Below, piece after piece: positions 16,436-23,313 of a stretch of 33,515 nt of DNA (position 1 is the stretch's first letter; each line of letters starts with the position of its first letter). The stretch is from Planctomycetota bacterium. Lineage in GTDB: Bacteria; Planctomycetota; MHYJ01; JACPRB01. Location: contig JACPRC010000036.1 of assembly GCA_016190175.1 (NCBI GenBank), positions 1-33,515 on the forward strand, read 5' to 3'. The notes beneath the pieces were generated by a model. That model saw only the letters and a program-made list of their open reading frames with translations, did no database searches and was not told the DNA's origin. The position numbers were made by a program, and so were the translations under genes.

Positions 16436-16918
16436 TCAGATCCCGCCCTTCTCGTCCCACTTCACGCGGAGCGTTTCCTCTTCGCGGACGAGGGAGATCT
16501 CGCGCCGGCCCTTGCCGGGGATCTCGACGACGAGGATCACCTGTTCGCCCTGCGTCCGCTCCTCGACGAACTTCGCGGCCAGGAGGTCGGTCGGGCCGCC
16601 CTCGACCTGCTTCGCCAGCTTCGCGCGGGCGAACGCCTCGGCCTCCATCTTCGCGGGGTCCTCGGCGAGACCGTACTGCTTCTTCAGCTTCTCGGCCGCC
16701 TCCGCGCTCTTCTTCGCGTCGTCCAGCTCCCGGCGTGCCGCGGAGACGCGCTCCTCGCGGCTCTGTTTCGCGAGGAGGCCCCAGAGCGCCGGGGCGTCCT
16801 TGGCCTTCTCCGCCTGCTGGAAGCGCTCCAGGAACCCCTTCGCCGTGGTCTGATCGGGCTTCGAATCGCACCCGACGGCCGCCAGCGCGAGCGCGATCCC
16901 CGAAATCCATGTCCGCAT
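16436..16918 (-). CDS. Putative lipoprotein between vgrG and the PAAR gene
   Basis: The 160-residue protein has a clear lipoprotein signal RTWISGIALALAAVGC (lipobox AVGC, C17). The mature part is highly charged and helical (FLERFQQAEKAKDAPALWGLLAKQSREERVSAARRELDDAKKSAEAAEKLKKQYG) and ends in a beta-rich segment (EQVILVVEIPGKGRREISLVREEETLRVKWDEKGG). This is reminiscent of DUF4878/NTF2-like lipoproteins. AAAGGAGACC precedes the ATG. It has its own strong terminator. Its position suggests an envelope protein linked to the type VI island, perhaps protective, but no specific family is recognised. Confidence 0.75.
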   Translation of the reverse strand: MRTWISGIALALAAVGCDSKPDQTTAKGFLERFQQAEKAKDAPALWGLLAKQSREERVSAARRELDDAKKSAEAAEKLKKQYGLAEDPAKMEAEAFARAKLAKQVEGGPTDLLAAKFVEERTQGEQVILVVEIPGKGRREISLVREEETLRVKWDEKGGI

Positions 16919-17018
16919 GTCGGTCTCCTTTCGGCGGGCGTGGGCGCGGCGCAGAAGTGCGGCGCACCCGCCCGCTCGCCATTAGGAGACCGGGATCGGG
17001 CGGTTTCCTTTGCGCGGA

Positions 17019-17291
17019 TCAGCCGATCTGGACGGTGGGATCTCCTCCGACGACGACGCCGCCGTGACCCGTCGGGTCTCCCATCCGAACCACGGGCTTG
17101 TGCCCGATGAGAATGTTCGGGTTGCCGGGCAGCAGCGCATCGGGACCCGCAGGGCAGAAGCACGCATCGCCCGCGACGGCGGCGGGCTGGCCGCCGATAA
17201 GGACGGTCGGCACGCCCGGTCCCGTGATCGGACCGGTCGCGCCGCAGACCGGGCAGAGGTGAAGGTCTCCCACTCGCGCGAGGTTCGGCAT
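17019..17291 (-). CDS. PAAR-motif spike tip protein
   Basis: The 90-residue protein from the ATG at 17291 (GGAGG five bases upstream) is a single PAAR domain: MPNLARVGDLHLCPVCGATG, repeats GGQPAAVAGDACFCPAGPDAL, GNPNILIGHKPVVRMGDPTGHGG and TVQIG. The expected zinc-binding Cys/His residues are present. PAAR proteins sharpen the VgrG trimer and can carry effectors. The gene lies between the trypsin-like gene and the lipoprotein gene and is the natural partner of the VgrG downstream. A start six codons upstream (17309) is possible but lacks a ribosome binding site. Confidence 0.92.
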   Translation of the reverse strand: MPNLARVGDLHLCPVCGATGPITGPGVPTVLIGGQPAAVAGDACFCPAGPDALLPGNPNILIGHKPVVRMGDPTGHGGVVVGGDPTVQIG

Positions 17292-17351
17292 CGGTTCCTC
17301 CGCTCTCATAGAGGATGCGGGCCGCCCGGCGTTTCCGGAAAAATACGCCGT

Positions 17352-18206
17352 CTACTTGCTGGCGGGTTCCGGCGCCTGGACCGCCTCGATCGACTTCAGG
17401 AATTCGCCGATGACCTCGGAGATCGCCGACGACTTGACGGCGAGGCCGACGGGGAACCAGGTGGCGTCGGCGCGGCCGGGGGCCGGAAGCGGCGGAATGG
17501 GGCCGAAGACCGCGGCCGATCGTTCCTGCCGGACGGCCACGTCGGTGAGCATCCCGAGCAGGACGATCTGCGTGGCCGTTGCCAACCCCTGCGGGGTCGG
17601 CTGATGGAACGTGCGCGTCACGAGGACGGGACTGCCGGCCAGGCCGGAGCAGATGGGGAGCTGGACGAGGAACTTCGGGGCCTTGGCGAAGTCCACGTCG
17701 AACGGGTTCGCCGTGACGCCCTTCTGCACGAGCGGAAAGAGGTGCAGGCGGTCCTGGATCTCGGCGGAGAAGCCGGCGACCATGACCTCCTCCACCGCAT
17801 CCACCCCCGTGTCCGGGGCGGGACCGGGGAGCAGGCTCTCGTCGAGCGCGGTGTTGTAGACCGTGCTCCCCTTCTCCTGCATCTGGGCGACGAGCGGAGC
17901 CAGCGGGAGGACGGCCAGGTCCAGTTCCGGTCTGGGGTGCTTCTTCCAACCCTTGCCGAACTCGTCCAGTTCGAGGCAGACGTATTCCCCGACGACGGGT
18001 TTGTCCTCCTTGCTGCGCGTGAAGAAGAGGCGCCCGTGCTGCGCGTTCTCCACCGTGTGCGCGGCCGTCACGAGGAACGGGGCGTGCCCTTCCTTCCAGT
18101 TCTGGCTGAAGACGAACGCGGTCCCGACTCCGGAGTAGTTCGGAGCCGTGACCTCCATCCGGATGACGGAGAAGAGCAGCTTGGCAAGCGGACTTTCGGT
18201 CTTCAT
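17352..18206 (-). CDS. Trypsin-like (S1-fold) serine peptidase without signal peptide, PAAR-linked
   Basis: The 284-residue protein starts at the ATG at 18206, six bases after AGGAGG. A chymotrypsin-fold triad is visible: H50 in FLVTAAHTVE, D96 in ELDLAVLPL and S192 in CSGLAGSPVLV, with an oxyanion-loop SGLAGS rather than the usual GDSGG. No signal peptide or membrane segment is present. Encoded directly upstream of PAAR, it may be a type VI cargo or an island-associated protease (inference). A GCGGGC-TTT-GCCCGC hairpin (18221-18235) sits just upstream of its ribosome binding site. Confidence 0.78.
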   Translation of the reverse strand: MKTESPLAKLLFSVIRMEVTAPNYSGVGTAFVFSQNWKEGHAPFLVTAAHTVENAQHGRLFFTRSKEDKPVVGEYVCLELDEFGKGWKKHPRPELDLAVLPLAPLVAQMQEKGSTVYNTALDESLLPGPAPDTGVDAVEEVMVAGFSAEIQDRLHLFPLVQKGVTANPFDVDFAKAPKFLVQLPICSGLAGSPVLVTRTFHQPTPQGLATATQIVLLGMLTDVAVRQERSAAVFGPIPPLPAPGRADATWFPVGLAVKSSAISEVIGEFLKSIEAVQAPEPASK

Positions 18207-18297
18207 CGCGGCCTCCTGACGCGGGCTTTGCCCGCAACCGACCGGGAACCTCGTGGACCGGGAGACGGTGACGGCCCGCCGCTCCCCCCGTCTTCGG

Positions 18298-18328
18298 TTC
18301 CCCGAATCTCCCCGTCCCAATCGGGGAA
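18298..18328. promoter_or_regulatory. Inverted repeat TTCCCCGA-N15-TCGGGGAA in the divergent gap
   Basis: A perfect 8-bp inverted repeat with a 15-base spacer lies in the 235-base gap between the divergent trypsin-like gene and dus. Arms are two helical turns apart, as for a dimeric regulator, but no regulator is identified. The gap also contains TTTTGACG near 18395 without a matching -10. Confidence 0.4.
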
Positions 18329-18441
18329 CGGACCGGGCGTCCACAAACGGGCGGTCCGGGAATCTACCAGAATTCGCGCGGAAATCGCACAATTTTGACG
18401 CGGCCTTGCGGCGGCGGGCGCGGCCCGGTAGGATGCGCGCC

Positions 18442-19497
18442 ATGCTGTGCATCGGGGATCGGACGTTCGGCCTCCGGGCCGTGCAGGCCGCGCTCTCGGG
18501 CTATTCCGATCGGCCGATGCGGCTCATCGCACGCCGGCACGGCGGCGCCGAGCTGGCGATGAACGAAGTCGTCCTGGACAAGATCGTCCTCCAGAAGGGG
18601 AAGCTCCGGAAGGAGATCCTCTCGCTCGGGGCGGACGATCACCCCACGGGCGGCCAGCTCATGGGGAGCCGTCCCGATCAGTTTGCCGCGGCCGCGAACG
18701 ATCTCGTCGAAGCCGGGTATGACCTCATCGACATCAACTTCGGCTGTCCCGTCCGCAAGGTCCTCGGCCGCTGTCGCGGCGGATACCTCCTCACGGAGCC
18801 CGAGAACGCGCTCGCGATCGTCCGCGCCGTGATCGGCGCCGTCGCCGCACGCCGTCCGGTGATGCTCAAGATGCGGCGCGGCTACGACGACACCGCCGCG
18901 AGCGGGCGGAGTTTCCTCGCGATCCTTGACGGCGCCGTCGCGCTCGGGATTTCGGCGGTCACGGTGCACGGCCGGACCGTGGCGCAGCGCTACGTCGGCC
19001 CCGCGAACTGGGCGGCGATCGCCCGCGTGAAGAGGCGCGTCGGCACGCTGCCCGTCCTCGGGAGCGGCGACCTCTTCAGCGCCGGCGCCGTGCGGCGGAT
19101 GATCGAAGAGACCGGCGTCGACGGCGTGACGCTGGCGCGCGGCGCGATCGGCAACCCGTTCATCTTTCGCGACTGCCGGGCCGTCCTCGACGGTCGGTCC
19201 CTCCCGCCGCCGCCCACGATCGCCGAGCAGCGCCGGGCGATCGAGGACCACTTCGCGCTCGCTTCCGAGGTCTATGGCCCGGAGAAGGCCGGGATCGTCA
19301 TGCGGAAGTTCTGGATCCGCTATTCCGACCTCCATCCGTGCGCGTCCGAGGTCCGGCGCGACTTCATCGAGGCGCGGACGCACGAGGAGCGAATGGAGGC
19401 GCTCCGCCGCTGGTACGACCCGGAGCGCGAGTGGCCGCCCGTCGTCCGGCGCGAGATCCCGACGGACCTCATCGCCGCGGGCGCGTCGCTCGAGTAG
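18442..19497 (+). CDS. dus: tRNA-dihydrouridine synthase (Dus family)
   Basis: The 351-residue TIM-barrel flavoenzyme reduces uridine to dihydrouridine in the tRNA D-loop. Visible signatures are ALSGYSDRPMRLIARRHGG near the N-terminus, GGQLMGSRPDQFAAAAN, the active-site loop DINFGCPVRKV (catalytic Cys), VMLKMRRGYDD, AVTVHGRTVAQRY, and GDLFSAGAVRRMIEETGVDGVTLARGAIGNPFIF, the FMN-phosphate site. The ATG at 18442 with an upstream AGGA is chosen; one at 18433 is also possible. It is divergent from the type VI island. It lies about 200 bases from the unusual tRNA-like gene, which need not be a functional link. Confidence 0.92.
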   Translation: MLCIGDRTFGLRAVQAALSGYSDRPMRLIARRHGGAELAMNEVVLDKIVLQKGKLRKEILSLGADDHPTGGQLMGSRPDQFAAAANDLVEAGYDLIDINFGCPVRKVLGRCRGGYLLTEPENALAIVRAVIGAVAARRPVMLKMRRGYDDTAASGRSFLAILDGAVALGISAVTVHGRTVAQRYVGPANWAAIARVKRRVGTLPVLGSGDLFSAGAVRRMIEETGVDGVTLARGAIGNPFIFRDCRAVLDGRSLPPPPTIAEQRRAIEDHFALASEVYGPEKAGIVMRKFWIRYSDLHPCASEVRRDFIEARTHEERMEALRRWYDPEREWPPVVRREIPTDLIAAGASLE

Positions 19498-19601
19498 CGG
19501 TTCGGGACACTCGTTCGCGCCTGCCGCGCCGGGCACACTCCGTCGAATCGGAGTCGGCGAGGTTCACGGAATCGAGTGCGGCTCACCGCTGGTCAGGAAC
19601 A

Positions 19602-19630
19602 AAAATGGGCTTCGGCGTCAGCCGAAGCCC
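19602..19630 (-). terminator. Rho-independent terminator downstream of the tRNA-like gene
   Basis: A perfect 10-bp stem GGGCTTCGGC (19607-19616 and 19621-19630) with a four-base loop is followed on the minus strand by ATTTTTG. It is oriented to end a minus-strand transcript that contains the tRNA-like element about 80 bases upstream. It is in the wrong orientation to terminate dus. Confidence 0.85.
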
Positions 19631-19710
19631 GGGCAAGCGCGGCACGGCCGCGCCCGGCCTGAGAAGCTCAGGAAGATCATACCACATCCCCACGTCGAAA
19701 TCACGACGCA

Positions 19711-19796
19711 CGGAGGGCAGGGGATTCGAACCCCATCCCCTTGACGGGGACTCCGTGCTTCTCAAGCCGGAGCCGCGCCTCGCGGCTTTGCCCTCC
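19711..19796 (-). tRNA. Unusual 8/4 class II tRNA (allo-tRNA-like), anticodon GAG
   Basis: Reading the minus strand from 19796: an 8-bp acceptor stem GGAGGGCA/TGCCCTCC, a 5-6 bp D-stem (GCCGC/GCGGC) with a minimal loop containing GG, an anticodon arm with loop TTGAGAA (anticodon GAG), a 5-bp variable arm TCCCC-GTCAA-GGGGA, a 4-bp T-stem GGGG/CCCC with canonical loop TTCGAAT, and discriminator G. A normal 7/5 fold would force a T-T mismatch in the T-stem, while 8/4 pairs fully. The anticodon stem pairs only with a bulged A in its 3' strand. CCA is not encoded. GAG would read Leu CUC, but the discriminator G, the GGAG acceptor and the variable arm resemble tRNA-Ser/Sec. It may be a suppressor-like tRNA or a regulatory RNA. 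Confidence 0.75.
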
Positions 19797-19881
19797 CGCC
19801 TTCGCGCTTCCGCCTCCGTTTTTCGAGCTTCGGCGGACGAGTCGCGCTCCGGCGGGCAAGCCGGCGTCAGTGACTTGAAGC

Positions 19882-19896
19882 GCAAGACGTGTGCCA
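19882..19896 (-). promoter_or_regulatory. Sigma-54 promoter upstream of the tRNA-like gene
   Basis: The minus strand reads TGGCACACGTCTTGC: TGGCAC and TTGC with the -24 GG and -12 GC exactly 12 bases apart, matching the sigma-54 consensus. Transcription would begin near 19870, about 74 bases before the tRNA-like 5' end. Confidence 0.6.
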
Positions 19897-19934
19897 ATGC
19901 GCCCCGCGTCGGAGGCGACGAGTGCCGGGCGGTG

Positions 19935-19970
19935 ATGTTACGAATCGTAACGCGGCATGTTACGAAACGA
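19935..19970. promoter_or_regulatory. GTTACGAA repeats, candidate activator sites
   Basis: ATGTTACGAA occurs at 19935-19944 and again at 19957-19966, exactly 22 bases (two helical turns) apart. The first is part of a full inverted repeat GTTACGAATCGTAAC (19937-19951). They lie about 65-100 bases upstream of the predicted sigma-54 start on the minus strand, where enhancer-binding activators commonly sit. Confidence 0.5.
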
Positions 19971-20080
19971 CACCCGCAATTTGCACTTCCTCGACTTCGG
20001 GCCTTCCCATCAAGCTGAAGCTGTTCATTGACACGTCCAAGCTCGGTCGTCGCTCGCGTCGCGGAAAGGAGGCATAGCTC

Positions 20081-20158
20081 ATGTTGGCAGGGATGATTCC
20101 ATCCATCCGTGGCCGGTTGGGTCATGGGACCCAGGACCTGCGTCGCGCGTGGGGCTGA
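20081..20158 (+). CDS. Possible 25-residue leader peptide
   Basis: A very good Shine-Dalgarno AAAGGAGG (20065-20072) is placed 8 bases before ATG. The frame encodes 25 residues starting MLAGMIPSIRGRLGH and stops at TGA within a short GGGGC-TGAC-GCCCC hairpin. No larger gene follows in frame. It could be a translated leader or chance; no homologue is recognised. Confidence 0.25.
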   Translation: MLAGMIPSIRGRLGHGTQDLRRAWG

Positions 20159-21098
20159 CGCCCCGACCGCAGCGTCCCCGCGCCCGCGTGCCTCGCCCCT
20201 TGGGACGCGCGGGCTTTGGGATGACCTCGTAGTTCGCGTTCTTTGACAATCGGCGGATCGACGGATCTGGACCGGAGAGACCTCTCCTGGATTTGGAGAG
20301 AGAAACGACGCCGGCCCGGGAACCTCATGCCCTTCCTCCGCTGGGCACCCTTCGCGGTGCCGGACATGGGGTCCCCTTGGGCACGGCCCCACGAAAACTT
20401 TTTGCATCCCTTCCCTTTCGCTGTGCGCTTCCTCGAGACATGGGGAGGCGGTGGAGTGTCGCGGCCTGACAAGAGAGAAGCGAAGGACTCCTTGCGGCCA
20501 GCGAACAAGCAATCGCGCCGATCATCTCGGCCCCCGATCGGCCGAGACGAGACGCGGGCGACCAACGCCGGTCGAACTCGCGGTGCCGGAACCACGGTTT
20601 CGGCGCCGAGTCAGGAGCGTCGGAGTTGGTCACGATGAATGCAGCCGGATAGCCTCGAGATCGCGCGCGGATCTTGCTTTCGCGTGGCGGACGAGGAGTC
20701 GGGCTGCGGGTTGGAGATCGGAGGAGGGTCCGGTCTCTCCCGGTTCCGTAGCCACCTGCCCGTGGTGGGTGGCGAATGAACGATAGATCCGTCGATCCAC
20801 GGCGGGAGGCCACGGTGCTCCGGGCCGGGACTCGTGTCCCGCGTCCGGACTCCCGCCCCGAGGCCCAGCTCCTGGGCTCGGTCAGCCGAGAGCGGGACCC
20901 CGCGCGGTCCCGAGGGAGCGACGAGCGCGCAGGAAACGGCGCTCAGCCGGTTTCCTGACGCGCCCAACGGCCCGCAGCGAGCCGAAAAATCGCTGTCTTT
21001 CCAGAATCGCGGATGCGATTCGGTGCTGAACATGCAATTCCGCGCGAAAAACGAAGGCACCGGTTGCAGTCTTGCGCGGAGATACTCCAGGAGGACAC

Positions 21099-22076
21099 AT
21101 GAGTCTCAAGAACGAGCTTCACGATCGGCTCTGGCGCGCGTTCGAGCGGTGGCACGAACTGCGCGGGCAGGGGGCGACCAAACACGATCTCAAGATGCAG
21201 GGCTTGCGCGAGTACGGAGACGTCAACCACTGCACGCGGAATCTGATCTTCAGCGCGAACACGCTGCACACGTACGAGAAGATCCTGGGTCGGTTCCTCG
21301 ACTCCTGCCCGCACGTCCAGCGGCTTGAGGAGATCGGCAAGGCGGAGTTTCGTGCCTTCATGGACAAGGCGATCGCGGACGGACTGGCCGTGAAGACGCT
21401 GAAAGCGTACGGCAGCGCGTTGGCCAAGCTGGGCGCGTTGACCGGCCAGACGCGGAGCTTCGCGAAGCTCGCCGAATCCTACGCCCGCAAGGTCAGCGAT
21501 CTCGCCCGCGCCGGCACGCTGCGGGGCCCTTCGCGCATGACGCCGACCATCGCGGTCCGCGACCGCATGATCGAAATTCTGCGCGCGTGGGACGCCCGCC
21601 ACTTCGCGCGCATGGACGAGCCGCGTGCCTACCATCTCGCCGCGTTGATCCAGCAGGAGACGATGGCGCGGGGAATTTCGGCGACGGAGCGGATCACCGC
21701 GGTATCGCTCCTGGACGGCAACCGGCTCACGATTACGGGGAAGGGCGGCCGTCACGACCTCTTCGAAATCTCACCCGAACTGCATGCGAAGCTCCGCGCC
21801 TGGTTCGCCCACAATCCCGGTCCGCTCGCCGACCTTCGCGGCTACCAGTGCGCTTACATGCGCGCGATCAGGGCCGCGGGGGGCTATGCGACCGGCACCC
21901 ACGGCGCACGGCGGGCCGCGGCGCAGGAGGCGTACGCCTTGGCCTACGCCGAACACAGGGCCGGAGGTGTGCAACCCCGCCAAGCGGCGGATCGGGCTGC
22001 GGGAGACGTTGTGGAGCGGCTGGGGCACAGTCGCGACCGACGAGACCATCGAAAGTGGTACTTGGGAGCGGGGTAG
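21099..22076 (+). CDS. Tyrosine recombinase / phage-type integrase
   Basis: The 325-residue protein has an N-terminal helical core-binding (SAM-like) domain (about 1-130, NTLHTYEKILGRFLDSC ... FRAFMDKAIADGLAVKTLKAYGSALAKLG). The C-terminal catalytic domain carries an Arg in the ETMARGISATERITAV segment (R191 or R198), K215 (TGKGGRH), H268-x-x-R271 (GTHGARR), H310 (LGHSR) and the nucleophile Y321 (KWYLG), so the catalytic set appears complete. It resembles the Integrase_1 type of prophage integrases, by pattern only. AGGAGG sits 4 bases before the ATG. It lies 1.3 kb from the tRNA-like gene, but I found no duplicated tRNA end that would mark an attachment site, and no other phage genes are present. 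Confidence 0.82.
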   Translation: MSLKNELHDRLWRAFERWHELRGQGATKHDLKMQGLREYGDVNHCTRNLIFSANTLHTYEKILGRFLDSCPHVQRLEEIGKAEFRAFMDKAIADGLAVKTLKAYGSALAKLGALTGQTRSFAKLAESYARKVSDLARAGTLRGPSRMTPTIAVRDRMIEILRAWDARHFARMDEPRAYHLAALIQQETMARGISATERITAVSLLDGNRLTITGKGGRHDLFEISPELHAKLRAWFAHNPGPLADLRGYQCAYMRAIRAAGGYATGTHGARRAAAQEAYALAYAEHRAGGVQPRQAADRAAGDVVERLGHSRDRRDHRKWYLGAG

Positions 22077-22534
22077 CAGGGGCGTGATGCCGGCGCTTCT
22101 CTCCGCCGCAGTTGCGGTTCGGCCCTGCAGTCATGATTCTCGGCAGAATGCAACGCGCACCCGCGGGGGCTCCCCGGGCGGGAAACGGGGGCAGGTTCCT
22201 CCGCCGAGGAATGCCCAATGCGTCGTCTGACCCCGCGTACCTGCTAAATCGTCCGTCCGTCCAGCACACGCCGGCTGCACCGCTGGACGACAACCCGGCT
22301 CTCCGAGAAACGGGCAAGCCTCCATTGGAAGCCAACCGGCGCGGTACCGTTGACGTTCTGTCCCCGTTCGATCCAGAAGCGCGCATCCCTCTTGCGTCCA
22401 GAGGCATGTGTCAGCAGAACCACGTTATGTATCGAATCGGGACGGTTTTTCGCGCCGCTGGCCCGTACGTGGCGTTCCCGCGGTGCGCAACACATTGACC
22501 GCAAACCGGATCGCGCGCGGCCTCGCCCTTCCGC
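22077..22534. other. Non-coding gap between integrase and the TPR gene
   Basis: No convincing gene. Small inverted repeats are present (TTCCTC-CGCC-GAGGAA near 22195; GTCCAGC...GCTGGAC at about 22259-22288). The right end carries the sigma-54-like promoter described separately. Confidence 0.5.
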
Positions 22535-22550
22535 GGCACGGGACTTGCAT
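22535..22550 (+). promoter_or_regulatory. Sigma-54 promoter of the TPR-HEAT-surface protein run
   Basis: GGCACGGGACTTGCAT fits the sigma-54 consensus (GGCACG-N4-TTGCA), with GG and GC 12 bases apart. The predicted start is near 22560, about 22 bases before the ATG of the TPR gene. The genes that follow are closely spaced on the same strand, so this may drive them all. Confidence 0.6.
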
Positions 22551-22581
22551 TCTCTTCCTCGGATAGGACGAGGGTGCGGGT

Positions 22582-23304
22582 ATGGGGAGAGATGTTCGGC
22601 GTCGGCCTCGCCTCCGTGGAGTTGCGCTTATCCTCTGCTTCGGCACGAGCCTCCTCCTCGGCGGCGCGGCGACATTCCTCCTCTTTGCCCATACCCCTTC
22701 CCTATCATCGCGCCCGAGGAACCTCGCGGCGGAAGCGCGGGCGGCCTGGCACGCGGGCGACCGCGAGGCGGCCAAGCGCCTCTTCCGCGAGGTCCTGGGA
22801 CGCGAGCCGGGGAACCGCGAGGCCCTCAAAGGCCTCGCGCGGATCGCCATCGAGGAGGGAAAACCTCACGAGGCGATCCCGCACCTGAGCATCCTCCTCA
22901 AACAGGATCCCAGCGACTACGACGCCGCGAAGGATCTGGCGCGCGCCTACGCCGGGGCCGGTCTCGCCGACGCCGCCATCGCGGCGTGGCTCTCCGCGGC
23001 GCAGTTGAAGAAAGACGATCCGCTGCCCTGGAAGGAGGCGGGAAAGCTCGCCCTCGCCTCCGGCGACCGCTCCATGGCGCTCTCGTACCTGGCGACGGCC
23101 TCGGGACTCGATCCCGGGGACCGGGAGATCCTCGACCTCATGGCCGAGGCGGCGCGGCCTCCTGCGAAGGGCGATCCCGCTCGCCCGACGGGGGCGGACA
23201 GGATGGCCCGGATGCGGAATCCGGGAGTGGAACTTCCCCGCGTGATCGACCCGTTGGAGCCGATCTACGCGAGCCGGCGGGGCGCAATCTCCGGCAAGAG
23301 ATAG
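22582..23304 (+). CDS. Membrane-anchored TPR protein
   Basis: The 240-residue protein has a basic N-terminus and one transmembrane segment (VALILCFGTSLLLGGAATFLLF, about 15-36), then tandem TPR-type helices (about 48-190: RAAWHAGDREAAKRLFREVLGREPGNREALKGLARIAIEEGKPHEAIPHLSILLKQDPSDYDAAKDLARAYAGAGLADAAIAAW). The tail is Pro/Arg-rich. It probably acts as a membrane-tethered scaffold, with the TPRs on the outside if the N-terminus is cytoplasmic. It is the first gene after the sigma-54-like promoter. The Shine-Dalgarno is only weak (GAGGGTGCGGGT). The next gene starts 9 bases after its stop. Confidence 0.8.
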   Translation: MGRDVRRRPRLRGVALILCFGTSLLLGGAATFLLFAHTPSLSSRPRNLAAEARAAWHAGDREAAKRLFREVLGREPGNREALKGLARIAIEEGKPHEAIPHLSILLKQDPSDYDAAKDLARAYAGAGLADAAIAAWLSAAQLKKDDPLPWKEAGKLALASGDRSMALSYLATASGLDPGDREILDLMAEAARPPAKGDPARPTGADRMARMRNPGVELPRVIDPLEPIYASRRGAISGKR

Positions 23305-23313
23305 GGGGGTGCG

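Larger units (their letters stand above)
19498..21098. other. 1.6 kb gene-poor interval
   Basis: Apart from the tRNA-like gene, its signals and a possible 25-codon leader frame, no convincing protein gene is visible here. Open frames on both strands are Arg/Pro/Ser-rich and have no domain signatures. GC is somewhat lower and more even than in flanking genes around 19.9-20.1 and 20.9-21.1 kb. Local inverted repeats such as GGAGAG-AC-CTCTCC near 20274 and TTTGACAAT near 20242 suggest structured or regulatory RNA, but none matches a family I recognise. Confidence 0.5.

Noticed and set aside
14438-17110. 890-codon plus-strand open frame opposite vgrG
   Set aside because: It is antisense to a clear VgrG, has an Arg/Asp/Val-rich composition typical of high-GC antisense frames, and shows no domain motif.
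19711-19796. Selenocysteine tRNA (selC)
   Set aside because: The long acceptor and D-stems and long variable arm fit, but no TCA anticodon preceded by T is in the anticodon loop; the loop reads TTGAGAA. The T-stem is 4 bp rather than 5.
19583-20512. 309-codon minus-strand open frame
   Set aside because: It runs through the terminator and the tRNA-like gene and is Arg/Ser/Pro-rich without any recognisable domain.
19711-22076. Complete integrative element with attachment site at the tRNA-like gene
   Set aside because: A recombinase lies near the tRNA-like gene, but I could not find a second copy of its 3' end within the window and no other mobile-element cargo separates the two.
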